NCBI RefSeq assembly: GCF_000005505.3 | Contig: NC_016133.3 | Coordinates: 40,327,237 to 40,391,236 of the forward strand | Length of the DNA stretch: 64,000 nucleotides | Source: Brachypodium distachyon | Lineage: Eukaryota > Streptophyta > Magnoliopsida > Poales > Poaceae | Reading direction: 5' to 3' | In this document: positions 11,661 to 22,475 of the stretch, one piece after another | Layout of the letters: each line of letters starts with the position of its first letter | Position numbering within the stretch: position 1 is the stretch's first letter | The notes under the pieces: generated by a model | What the model was told of the DNA's origin: nothing | The model's database searches: none | What the model saw: the letters and a program-made list of their open reading frames with translations, nothing else | Translations under genes and position numbers: made by a program

Positions 11661-12359
11661 TTTGGGGTGTTACAACTTACACGAATGGAGCGAGTGATCG
11701 GTTGGATGATTTAACGCTTCGCCGGAGAAAAACTTGGTCCACGGACCATGATTGTTTATCGTCAAGTGTTAGGTTCTTGAATATATCTGATCAAGATTAA
11801 GCAACCAAAATTGTTAGAATATGTTTGAAATCCGATTGCGAGGTTTAGAGTCAAAACTCGTATTGCTTGTCTTCGTTGGGGCAATGGTTTTATGTTTGTT
11901 GTTGCTTTTACACATAAATGACACATTTTCCCACCTCCTGTCTCTCTAAAATAATGATTTAAAAAAACATAATTGATTTTGTGTGCCGTGTACATTATAC
12001 ATTTTTGTAACACACTGGCTCCGAAGGTCAAAGGTTTGTTGTTGCAACATGTGATTAGCTGGAGTGGGTGCCCAAAAGAGGTATTCGCCCAACACAGGCG
12101 GCGGTCTAATATCTGGCTTCAGGCACCTCTTTAATCGCCAATCATGTTTTTTTTGGATGTTTGCACACTTGTGGTGTTGGAATGTATGCATCCTGTTGCG
12201 GAGACTAGATTGTGCCTTTTTTATTACAGAAGACGACCCATTCGAATTTTTTTCATTAAAGGAAATCATGATGTCTTACATAACACCAGTGTCCTACAAA
12301 AGTTAATAATAAAATTATTACTGAAAATCAGAAATTAATTATCAAACTTCTCTGATTTA

Positions 12360-12609
12360 TACTCCCCCGTTCCAAAATGTAGAGCATATTATGTGGACTG
12401 TCAAACTTTCAAAAGTTTCACCAAGTTTATAATAAACATATGAACATATTCAGTTTCAAACCAAGAAACTTTGAAAATATTTTTTAGAGTGTATCTAATA
12501 ATACTAAGTTGATACCATAAATGTTTTTGTTATATGATTGATCAAAGTTTAAAAAGTTTGACGGCCAACAAAAATTATATATGCTGTAAATTTTAAAACG
12601 AAGGTAGTA
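12360..12609. mobile_element. Stowaway MITE (250 bp)
   Basis: The termini are TACTCCCCCGTTCCAAAATG at the left and the diverged inverse at the right (AAAACGAAGGTAGTA), with TA at both edges as expected for a Tc1/mariner-type duplication. The interior is AT-rich and non-coding. Several mismatches between the termini suggest an old insertion. Confidence 0.8.
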
Positions 12610-13213
12610 GTTTAGAGACAATAACGAGAGGATTCAATAATGAGGACCAAAAATTGTTTCCTCCATAATTTTAATCGGCATGGGATCCTTCATTACCCTG
12701 AACTGAATTTTTAAGCCAGAGACGTCATCTTTGTACAAGTTCAGAAAGTACACAAGCACACAAACACAAAGGGCTCAACAATGTGTCCTGCCGATTACAT
12801 ACTCGGCGGAAAAAAATAGTCAATTTGACCTCTGGAATGAAAGAGGGGTAATAAGTTACATGACATAGCTAGCTGGCTGGCTAAACCGTCAAAAAAAAAG
12901 ACGCATGAACACTAAAAATGTCTCTTCTGTTCCAGAAAGGAACCGATAAAGCGGTAAATGAAAAATGGCTTCCAATTTCCTCCTACTCTTCGACCAGAGA
13001 TGAGAGCAGCGATTAGACACAATATAAGCTGGGGGATCAAATACGTCATTTTCCATGGTCTCCAAGATCCTGTAGTGTTAAGCCGTTGCTTATGTTAGTA
13101 GGGAGATAACAACAGGAGCATTTTGCTTTCAACGAAGGCAGCTCGTACAGTACAGAAACTGGATCTCGAAAAGAACGGAACGATAAAGAAAGAGAGTCAA
13201 GGTTGAAGCCGCA
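12610..13213. other. Probable 3' region of the gene at 13238-13636
   Basis: AT-rich DNA downstream of the short minus-strand gene. If the GTAAGT donor at 13237 is used, a second exon of that gene could lie here, but none was recognised. Confidence 0.3.
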
Positions 13214-13636
13214 TTACGGCATTAGCACATTACTTACCACGTGACTGTCCTTGGGCACGGCTTCCGCGGCGCTCTTCTTCTTCCTCAGCCCGAGCAGCTC
13301 CTTCCACCGGGACCCGCCCGAGGACGCGGGCCGGTCCGCGCGGCGCCGTCGGTCACTGCCGCCGGCGTGCGCGCGCAGCTCCTCACGGAGGGTCGTGGGC
13401 GGGGCGTCCCGCAGCGGCAGGATGCGGCCCTTGGCGAAGAGCTGGTCCGCCGCCATCATGGCGCCGCCGCCCGCGGAGAACTCGAAGTCCGCGTCCCCCG
13501 CCGTGGACGCCCGCGGAGGCCCCGACGTCGAGGCCCGCGGCGGCGGCGGGTCCAGGGCGAAGTCGCAGGAGAAGGACATCCGCGGCGGCGCCATGAGCTG
13601 GGCCTTCTGCTGCGGCTGCTGATCCGGGTTGTACAT
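13214..13636 (-). CDS. Short plant-specific protein of unknown function (FEF / ADQLFxxGRIxPL type)
   Basis: A GC-rich frame of 140 residues starting MYNPDQQPQQKAQLM. It has the order seen in a family of small uncharacterised plant proteins: a hydrophobic-acidic motif DFEFSAGG (about residues 50-57), MMAADQLFAKGRILPL (about 60-75) and a basic WKELLGLRKKKS near residues 111-122. This recalls DUF1645-type proteins, but I cannot confirm the family. A strong splice donor, GTG|GTAAGT, lies at 13238/13237. The true protein may therefore leave this exon after 133 residues, and the last seven residues to the TGA at 13214 would be intron read-through. A TATA box 230 bp upstream supports a real transcription unit. 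No function is inferred. Confidence 0.68.
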   Translation of the reverse strand: MYNPDQQPQQKAQLMAPPRMSFSCDFALDPPPPRASTSGPPRASTAGDADFEFSAGGGAMMAADQLFAKGRILPLRDAPPTTLREELRAHAGGSDRRRRADRPASSGGSRWKELLGLRKKKSAAEAVPKDSHVVSNVLMP

Positions 13637-13863
13637 GTCAACACTTGGCGCATGCCATCAAACACACAGGCGCGAACAATACAAGCAGATCACCGAGACC
13701 CTTGCCCTCTGCAACTACAAGCGTGCGGCTCGTGTGCAGCACAAGCTAAGAGCACTTTTCTTTTAGATGAAAAAAACCCAAGTGTGCTGTACTTGCAACG
13801 CTAGTTGGAGCTGGGTCAAACAGGCCGAGTGTTTTTAGGTTGTGGCTGGCCCTGGTGTGAGAG

Positions 13864-13873
13864 TTATATATAG
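13864..13873 (-). promoter_or_regulatory. TATA box of the gene at 13636
   Basis: On the minus strand the sequence reads CCTATATATAAC, about 230 bp upstream of the ATG. This would place the transcription start near 13835 and give a 5' UTR of about 200 bases. Confidence 0.6.
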
Positions 13874-14237
13874 GCGTGAGGACTATGGCAATGCCGCAAT
13901 GGGCGAGAGTTTTCGTCGCTAGCTTTGCGTCTATGTGCGCTCTAGCTTCCACTTCGTTGACTTTTGATGTCTCCAGCCAGACGTACGTACGTGTCACTTA
14001 TTTATAGATGAGTCGAGCACTAAAATACACAGGTCAAAATCTCGGGCATGGCCGCATGGGCATGGGTTTCTGACTTTGCATTGTTAACGTTGTTCTAGTC
14101 GAAAGAAACGGGTCTCGATCGGCCTGAAGTACACGGAACAGCTGGTACTCCGATCATCAATTTAACTATTAAAATATAATTATATGATGTAAAAACCATA
14201 TCACTAGAAAATTTATTTGACTACGAATCTAATGATA

Positions 14238-14478
14238 TACTTCCTCCATTTCACAAAGAATGGCACGCACGCATTTTAAGATTTTGCTTTGACCGACAAT
14301 TAGACTAATGATTTGAGGCTTATGTGTTACAAAAATTATATCATTGGATTTGTATTTCAAAAACCTTTCCAATGATATTAAATTTGTAACATATAATCTA
14401 CATACAATTGGTCTAATCATTGGTCAAAGTTCGACCTCGAAAAGCGTGGACGCCATTCTTTGTGAAATGGAGGAAGTA
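14238..14478. mobile_element. Stowaway-type MITE with perfect 27-bp inverted repeats
   Basis: The left terminus (TACTTCCTCCATTTCACAAA...) is repeated without mismatch in inverted form at the right end over 27 bases, and both edges carry TA. The interior also folds back around TTAGACTAATGATT / AATCATTGGTC-type arms. The perfect termini suggest a fairly recent insertion, about 0.4 kb upstream of the TATA box of the gene at 13636. It may lie inside an older, more diverged repeat. Confidence 0.88.
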
Positions 14479-15057
14479 TTTTTTATGAAACATAATTTAG
14501 ATTTTGCTAGTTAAATTTGTAATCTTGGGATGCATGCGTGTCTCATATGTTGAGACGGTGGGAGTACTCTGGGGCTGTGCAGATCAGGCAGAGTGATATG
14601 CTTGTTTACAGAGTACTGCTGGATACGTAGAGATCGTTCATGCGCGTCCGTCTGTGACTCGTGCCATGACAAGCTCTAGTACATGTGCCTTGTCTTCCGC
14701 GACTGATTTAAGCTTAAATTTTGTTTGACCTGCGCTGTGTTCAGGACCATATCTAGGCAGTGTGATTTTAGATGGACGATACACAGGCTGTCGCATTAAG
14801 TAGAGAGCATCCTTGCGTGCTTGAGAAAAGTCAAAGGTCAATGCAAGTAACGCCGCGTGGCACCAGTCTTTCGTGCTTTTACGTATCCACAGATTTGAAG
14901 TGCTGGCATTATTTGCAGACTGCGGGAATCGATCCAAGCATCAATGCTACTCCGACAGAGTGCCACCGGGAGTACCAGCACCGAAAATGATCGGCATTCA
15001 TGCATGCATTACCGGTGCTCCGAGTGAGAGTGTCGGCACGGAAACCTATCGCCGATT
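14479..15057. other. Intergenic; nothing recognised
   Basis: No gene or repeat boundary is visible between the MITE and the left target duplication of the LINE. Confidence 0.4.
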
Positions 15058-15070
15058 AATTGGGTTTCTT
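15058..15070. repeat. Left target-site duplication of the LINE
   Basis: AATTGGGTTTCTT, identical to the copy at 24876-24888 after the A-tract. Confidence 0.85.
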
Positions 15071-15150
15071 ATTTTGAATGCAGAACAGCGCCATTTCTCC
15101 TGGTAATCGAGACACTGCCTTCATAGGTCATATCATGCTACGATCTGATA

Positions 15151-18100
15151 ATGGCTCCTGCATACATGAGAGAATCCCCTCCACCCCGCCCGCGGCGGCC
15201 ACCCAGGCGCCGCCGGCAAGCCCCACCACAGCCACCCACCCAGCCAATTCCCCACCCCCTATCAGGTCGTCCGGATCTGCCTCATGGTCAACCCCGGCTC
15301 GCTTCTCCTGGGCCGATGCCTGCGAGGAGGAGGAGGGGGAATTCGTCCCCGATTCGCCCCTCCTCAGATGTGGAGGTCGCAGGAGCCGCTCGGGCTGGGA
15401 CATGCCACCTATGTTCCCCCGCATCGGAGATCCCCCGTTCCCGTGTCCGCTGCCTCGCCTGCCTTCGATGCGCCGAATCCGGGCAGATCTGCAATTAAGG
15501 AAGTTCGACTCCCTCCCCCTCCGGTTGGCTCCCCCCCTGGCAGGCAGCCAAGGCTCTTCAATGCTGGTTGTTCCCCTGCCCCGGGCGCCCCACCCGTCAG
15601 CCGCTGGGTGCTCCCTCCTACGCCTGCTGGTCGCCCGCCCAAGGGCCCGCCCCGCATTCAAGCCGTGCCTACCAGCCCTCCTGCCCGGGCCCTGCGCTGC
15701 GTTGATGAAGGCTGGCAGGAGGTCGGGTCACGTCGCCGCCCTCGAGTGGACGCGCCTTCACTCCGACGCGACGGGCCTTTGCGTCGCCCTGGCAGCGCCG
15801 CTCGGTACAGTAAAGGCAGCCATGCCTCCTCCGCAGTGACAAGGAACACCAGCAATTCCTGGATTTCAAAAGGAGAACTTGGGGACTCTGTTTCCGGTGC
15901 CTTGCTATAGACCACCGCGCCTCCACCTGCAGAGAGCCTCTTCGCTGCCTTGAGTGCTTGGGACGCGGTCACCGCGCCCGCGTGTGCCCTCGCCGGCGGC
16001 CGATGCCCACCCCACCCCCTGCACCACCTGCGAGGACATCGTCTCCTGTTGCTTTCGGCTCCCGCTCCTGGGCCGCCGTCGTTGCCGCAGCACCGGAAGA
16101 GCCCGCCCCTACGACACCGGCAACTCCCCCTCTCCCTGCTTCGCCTCGTCCTGGGATGGCCTCGCAAGGCTTTGGCGCGCCGGACACGCGCCCGGAGGAA
16201 GACACCTGCATAATCCCCTTCTCCTACGACATCAACAGGGACATGCGCGAGTGGGAGACCACGGCGGCCATTGCGTGGGTCATCAACGCTCCCCGCAAGC
16301 TGGACGCCCTCGACGTCGACCGCGCCATCAGGAAGGAGTTCCACATCAGCCACGCCGACATCGTCGTCATGCCGCATCACCCCGTGCAGTTCCTGGTGAA
16401 GTTCGCCAACAAGGCGCAGTTCAATGAGGTCCTTTTCAAAGGAACGACGACCGCCCGAGGCCTCACTGTCCGCATCCGCCCGTACCGGCCTTTGAAGCAC
16501 GCCTTCGCCACGGCCATGGCTTTTCGGGTGCACTTGAAGCTCGAAAAGGTCCCTGCCCTGCCTTTGCCTGGACCCTGCGCATCGTCGAGCGCATCATCGG
16601 CTGTCGCTGCTCCGTTGACCGCCTCAACAGGAGATCGGCGTTCATGGAGAAGACGGACACCCTCGACCTGTAGGCGTGGACGACAAACCCGAGCCTCATC
16701 CCAAAGGTGATATGGGTCACCTTCATGGGGCGCTCCCTCGATGAGCGGGCCGACGAGATTCTGGTCACCGACTACCGGCCATCGGGAGTCAAGCGCGACT
16801 CCTCCTACCGCGTCATCATCAACCTTGACACGATGGAAGACTACACCGCCGCCCCCCTTGACGTCACCACCTGCTTCCACCCGAGTAAGACACCGCTGCT
16901 CAAACCCTGTATGACTACCTTCAACTGCGTGATCAGGACGATTGATGGTGCCCCCCCGCCCACTGTCGTTGCTGCACCGGCGCTCCGCGACGACGTCGAC
17001 TCGCGGGCCCGGCGACACCGAAGCCGCGGAAATGACCACCCGCGGCTTTTCCCTCGCCGCCGCAACGACGACGACGACGATCGGCGTGGACGCCGCCCCT
17101 CACCCCACGCCTCTGGTGAACACGGCTCCGGAGACAATCTGCTCTCCTTCCGCCGCGAGCGCACTCGCTCCCCACACTGTCGTGACAGCGATTCGGGGCG
17201 GCATGGCCACCGCCGCGGGCTCGAGCCAGGCGCCCTGCCGGCCTCTAGGACCCGGGGCTGCAGTGCCTCTTCGACGCGCAGGCCAAGGAGATCCAGGCGG
17301 GGCTGTCGGCCCATGCTGCGCTGGCGCCGGCCCTGCAGGCTGCGCGGGCTGATGAGCTGAGGGCGCTCCTGGATCAGGCCAGGGCCTACCTGATGCGGGC
17401 GTCTGCTGTGGCCGTGCAGCTGCTGGGCCTCATGCCGCCCCCTGTGTCTGATCCCTCCCCGACCCCAGCGCTGGCCGGGAACACGCCATCTTTGGTGAAT
17501 TCAGCCTGGTTCGTCCAGTCGGCGACGCCGGTCGGCTGCCTGTCTGGTGCCGGCACTGCTGACCTCCCTGATGCCTTCACGGGCCTGGCAATCGCCGCCA
17601 ACCCCATGCCGGCCCTGCTCTCCGCGGGGCGACGCCTGCTGATGATTCTACCACTTCCACTAACGTTGTTTTGCAGCCACAGGCTACGGCGATCCAGAAC
17701 GACGATGTGGCCCCTGCTGGCTTTGTCTTGCAGACGCCGGCTACTGCGAACCAACATGACGACGCGGTCCAGAATGACGGCGCGGTTGAGGGCGCGGGAG
17801 ACGAGGTGCCCGACCACTGCACGCTCGCTGACTTCCTCACCTCCATCGGCAAACCTGCAGCTCCGGCGTTACTCCCGTCTCTTGCACCGGTCGAAAAGAG
17901 GGCGCCGCCGGCCACGCCGCCAAGGCGCAGTGGGCGCCTAGCCACCAAGAAGAAGGGGGTCTTCTGCTCTGCTGCGGTGCAGGAACTCCTTGCTCGGGTC
18001 TGCAGCCTCATCAACCCGTCGGCTACCTTTGACGACAAGAGCCGCGAAGCTTATGTCTCCCTCTTCAAGACGCCGTTGTCCACCCCGGTCATCCATGCCA

Positions 18101-18201
18101 TTGAGACCCTCGTCAAGCAAGTGAAGAAGATGAAGACCAAGCCGGCGGCAAAGAAGCACAAGGCCGCTGCCCCCAGGTGTGCCCAACCTGCTGATGATTA
18201 G
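15151..18201 (+). pseudogene. LINE ORF1 remnant (nucleic-acid-binding, CCHC and DUF4283)
   Basis: The coding signal moves through several frames. SWSTPARFSWADACEEEEGE lies in the frame of 15078-15839, and CVDEGWQEVGSRRRPR near 15690-15750 is in another. A CCHC zinc knuckle, CLECLGRGHRARVC, sits at 15946-15987. The DUF4283-like block follows in the same frame at about 16160-16550 (DTCIIPFSYDINRDMREWE, VQFLVKFANKAQFNEVLF). The frame then shifts, crosses a TAG near 16670, and continues as IPKVIWVTFMGRSLDERADE and an Asp/Arg-rich tail. A last block at 17671-18201 (SGRLATKKKG) ends just before ORF2. The intact protein would be an ORF1p-like RNA chaperone. At least three frameshifts and one stop break it. 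Confidence 0.8.
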
Positions 18202-18401
18202 TGGGCTTCTGAAGACCCCCAACTGTGTTACTGTGTATCTCCGTATGCTTGTATCCCTAGGTTTGACCCAAGCGGAGGGGTCTCGTGTTTTGCTTATGCT
18301 TGTCCTGCTACTTTCAACCTCGTCTGTCATTTGTGTTATTTCAACCTCGACTTTGGATTCAACTTCTACTCTGCTCGGCACTGCGTCGTCCTACTTCGAT
18401 T

Positions 18402-20354
18402 ATGTCGCAAATTAACGTCAATCCCGTGTGTTGGAACGTCCGAGGACTCAACAACCCCTCACGTCGTCACGCGGTTCGTGACCTCATCCGCGACACGCAT
18501 GCCACCGTCATCTGCATTCAGGAGACGAAGCTTCAGCTCGTCGACGACCGGCTTATTCGTGATTTACTTGGTCCTCGCTTCTGTGCCAACTTTGCTGCTT
18601 TGCCGACCGACGGCACCCGTGGTGGGATGATTCTTGCCGTCTCCGAAGACTTCTTCATGATCTCCGACATCCATCTCTCACCTCACTCCATCACGGTCTC
18701 CATCAACATGCACAGCGAAGGGGCCTCTTGGTCTCTTACGTCGGTCTACAGGCCTCAAGGCGACCCTGAAAAGCTTCTCTTCGTCGAGGAGCTCAGGCTG
18801 CTACAACCGATCATCAAACCGGAGTGGCTCCTTGTGGGCGATTTCAATCTCATCGCCAAGGCGGCTGACAAAAATAACACGAACATCAACCGTCGCCTCA
18901 TCGGCAAATTCCGGGGCGCCCTTGACTTTTTGCAGCTAAAAGAGTTAAGCCTGGGTGGTCGTCGCTTCACTTGGTCCAACGAGCAAGAGAACCCTGTGCT
19001 CACCAAGATTGACCACTTCTTTTGCTCGGACGATTGGGACATGATGTTCCCGAACGCTCTTCTCATTGTGGTGCCTACCCTATGCTCTGACCATGCTCCG
19101 CTCTTCCTTCAAGGGGCACCGGACTGCCCCCGTAAGCCTTCCTTCAAGTTTGAGGAATTCTGGCTTGGCGCGCCTGGTTTCCACAAGACGGTCACGCTGG
19201 CTTGGAACAAGCCGGTCCTCTCTTCTGACGCCCTCCGCATCATCCACATCAAGCTCTGCCGCGTTGCGAAAGCCCTCAAAAAATGGCAGAAGGAGAGATT
19301 CGGGTTCCTTGGCTATCAGCTCACCATCATTAAAGAGGTCATTTGGCGATTGGACCTCGCGGAGGAAAATCGGCCACTCTCGGCGGAGGAGCGGGCTTTG
19401 CGTCGCCACCTAAAAGATTGCTACCTGGCTCACCTTGTTGTCCAAAAGATCAAGATGCGCCAGCGATCCCGGCTCACGTGGATTAAAACGGTGGATGCTA
19501 ATACCAAACTCTTCCACATCCGGGTGAACGACAGGCGTCGAAGGTATTACATTCAACAACTTCTGACCCCTCAGGGAATGGCGATCACTCAGGCCAACAA
19601 GGAAATCGAGTTGCACTCTCACTTCCGGGGCCACCTTGGGGAGGCTCTCGTGAGAACAGTGTCGCTTGACTGGGATGCGTTGGGGTACCTCCCTGCAGAC
19701 TTGTCCTCCCTTGACGTTGATTTCACAGAGACGGAGATCAGGGAGGCCGTGTTTTCCATCCCTTCAGTCAAGGCTCCCGGCCCTGACGGTTTCATTGGCG
19801 CTTTCTTCAAATCCTGCTAGGAGACCATCAAGGGCAACGTGGTTGCGGCCATTATGAGGATGGCTGACTTGCGGGGCGACTGCATGCACCTCCTCAACTC
19901 CGCCAACATTGTTCTGCTCGCCAAGAAGCCTGACACAGCGAGGGTTGGTGACTACAGACCCATCAGCCTGATTCACAGCATGTCTAAGATTTTCTCGAAG
20001 ATCCCTGCCCTACGGCTAGCCCTGGAGTTGGGATCCCTTGTCTCCAACTGTCAGAGCGACCTTCATTAAAAAACGCTGCATCCACGACAATTTTCTTTTT
20101 GTCCAAAACTCCATCAAGGCCCTGCACCGCTCCCATACGCCAAGTCTCTTCCTTAAATTGGACATTTCCAAGGCCTTCGACTCCGTGGACTGGGCTTTCC
20201 TCCTTCAGGTGCTGGAGCGCCTTGGGTTTGGACAGAGATGGAGGGATTGGATCTGTCTCTCGTTCGCCACGGCCTCATCGCGCGTGCTCCTCAACGGCTC
20301 TCCGGGGACCCCTTTTCTTCATCGACGTGACCTGCGTCAGGGGGATCCACTACT
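18402..20354 (+). pseudogene. LINE ORF2, 5' part: AP endonuclease and start of reverse transcriptase
   Basis: The frame from the ATG at 18402 to a TAG at 19818 encodes an apurinic-type endonuclease that nicks target DNA. Visible motifs are NPVCWNVRGLN, IQETK, SVYRPQGD, LLVGDFNLIA and CSDHAPLFL. The linker and first RT motif follow (VKAPGPDGFIGAFFKSC, then stop). RT motifs continue after the stop (DYRPISLIHSMSKIFSK) and, after a frameshift near 20040, in the frame 20038-20358 with LFLKLDISKAFDSVDW (motif A, first catalytic Asp) and DLRQGDPL. The sequence leaves LINE homology right after RQGDPL, before the second catalytic motif. Confidence 0.87.
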
Positions 20355-21040
20355 ATAGCCATTTAACCTTGACATCCTATTGGTTGGCACCATCGCGGTT
20401 GCAATAGGATCCTTTTGTTCTATCAGGACCTGGCATGGTATTTCGCTACACTCTGAGAGAACATACTATATATAACCATTGAACCTGGACATCCTATTGG
20501 TTGGCACCGTCGCGGTCGCAATAGGGTTTTTTTTTTATCAAATTAGGACGCATGGCATGGTATTTCGTCATGATCTTTTCTACCATAACCCTTTAATTTT
20601 CAGCAACCTACATTATACAAGAAAGCTACTGTCGACCACGTCAGTTATCACCACGAGTCAGGTTGAACAAGCTAGCAATATATGATATTTCACCATGGTA
20701 CTAGAATATTTATTTCACCAAAATGCAATACTTCCGGGGCAGGGAAGCTTGCCAATGCAGTTCATCTTTGGCACCGTAGCACCAAGGCGGTCATGAAGAT
20801 TTTCCTCTATGACGCCAAGACATACAAGAAAAAAATAGTATGAAGAAATATGCTATCCTATTGGCTCACGTCATCATGGTCGCAATATGATTATTAGCTG
20901 GCAAACATACAGGACATGTTTTTTTTCGTCATGGCTTTGTCCTGCAATAAATTGCACCATCCTATTTGTCTGACAACAACATGGTGATAATTGTATTGAT
21001 TCTCACGTCATGGCATGGAGTTCTCCCGTGGTTCGTCAAA
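20355..21040. repeat. Diverged direct repeats, about 118 bp, around a CATCCTATTGGTTGGC motif
   Basis: The motif ACATCCTATTGGTTGGCACC...CGCGGT-GCAATAGG occurs near 20369 and again near 20488, 119 bp further on. More diverged copies lie near 20850-20890 and 20960. CATGGCATGGTATTTCG-type sequence follows several copies. The pattern resembles subterminal repeats of a DNA transposon, but the class is unproven. Confidence 0.65.
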
Positions 21041-21746
21041 CGCAAAAATTTAGTTACCAAAAAAATATTAGTGAGGTCACGGCATGGATTTGGGCTATGA
21101 AAACCACTTATCATTGGCAGGCAGCAAGTAAGATACTCTGCATTACCAATTCGTCTTGATGAGAGTCCTTCCGAGTTATAGATTTGTGAAGCTGCTAATT
21201 GAAAATATGCAAGATTTGTACTCTATTCTGGAGGGCATAAGAACTAAGTTCCGCCAAGCAGAGAACGAATTGCTACGCATTCGTACTCTACTTTGGCGAG
21301 GGGCATTTGTTTGATGGATTTTTGTCACGATATTTTGATAAAATAGTGAAGATTTAGCAGCATTATGGAAGCAAAATAATTCTTATATATATAGTATTGC
21401 AAGAACTCTAATTTGGCAAATTATGACCTATACACTGCATGGTTATTTGGTCGTGAAAATATAAAGGGATGGCACACTCAAATGTCCTTGTCAAATATTG
21501 GAATATATAAAGATTTTAGGAGGACCCACAGGTCAGCGGCTGCAGAAATGCTCTTGCAATATTTATTTAGAAAGAATAGTACTCGTTTGCATTAACCGAG
21601 AGATGCTAGACTGCTAGCTATTGAGTTTAGGTGGTGTACCTCTCAACTTGACCCACATATCAGGGAGTGTACGTATTGCTCAAGTATGTACGCATGGGCA
21701 TGGTTGTTACCGATGGAGCATATCTAATCTGCATGGACGTTTTCGC

Positions 21747-22146
21747 TTTTCTCCTCTCACGGAACGGCTCCCAGGGAATCAGAAAACTGCTGGCGATCTC
21801 TAAAACAACCGTGAAGGCGCTCCCACTTTTCTACTCTCACGGAACGGCTCCTAGGGAATCAGAGAACTGTTGGCGATCTCTAAAACAACCATGAAGGCGC
21901 TCCCATTTTTCTCCTCTCACGGAACGGCTCCCAGGGAATCAGAGAACTGCTGGCAATCTCTAAAACAACCGTGAAGGCGCTCCCACTTTTCTACTCTCAC
22001 GGAACGGCTCCTAGGGAATCAGAGAACTGTTGGCGATCTCTAAAACAACCATGAAGGCGCTCCCATTTTTCTCCTCTCACGGAACGGCTCCCAGGGAATC
22101 AGAGAACTGCTGGCGATCTCTAAAACAACCGTGAAGGCGCTCCCAC
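21747..22146. repeat. Five tandem 80-bp repeats with alternating A/B types
   Basis: Exactly 400 bp, with copies starting at 21747, 21827, 21907, 21987 and 22067. Types alternate A-B-A-B-A: A has CTCCTCTCACGG and GTGAAGGCG, and B has CTACTCTCACGG and ATGAAGGCG. The array therefore grew as 160-bp dimers. Copies differ by only a few bases. It ends 36 bp before the TATA box, the usual place of U3 enhancer repeats in LTR promoters. Confidence 0.92.
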
Positions 22147-22182
22147 GTGATCCGGACTGATCGGCTGATCCTAGTAAGGAGT

Positions 22183-22190
22183 TATAAAAA
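22183..22190 (+). promoter_or_regulatory. TATA box downstream of the 80-bp repeat array
   Basis: TATAAAAA, preceded by the repeat array and followed by a GC-rich stretch (GCTCTCGCCCTCGCCGCCGC) like a plant leader. Transcription would start near 22215 on the plus strand and read through the hairpin array. Confidence 0.6.
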
Positions 22191-22475
22191 GCTCTCGCCC
22201 TCGCCGCCGCAAGAGAGGAGGAGGGGACTGGGAGGCTCAGCACTTGCAGAAAAGTAGATCGTCGGGAAAGAGGGCAGCCGTCTTGATCGGCGATACACAA
22301 ACACACGAGCACACAACAGACACATCTACCCTTCGGTGAAGTAGATCGTCGTCTCCACTGGCGGAAGCCGATGGCTTATTCAAGGCTCGCGACGATATGG
22401 TAAGTAGATCGCATGAAGCTCACATGCGATTATTATTATTATGTTCTTCTCTTCAACAGTAGATGTTTTTGTGGC

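Noticed and set aside
15658..17039. Long minus-strand frames (291 and 220 codons) over the LINE
   Set aside because: They are antisense shadows of the GC-rich ORF1. The plus strand carries the zinc knuckle and DUF4283.
20346..20356. CACTACTA at the left junction read as a CACTA transposon end
   Set aside because: GATCCACTA is also the expected LINE sequence at RQGDPL, and no matching TAGTG end with a 3-bp duplication was found at the right junction.
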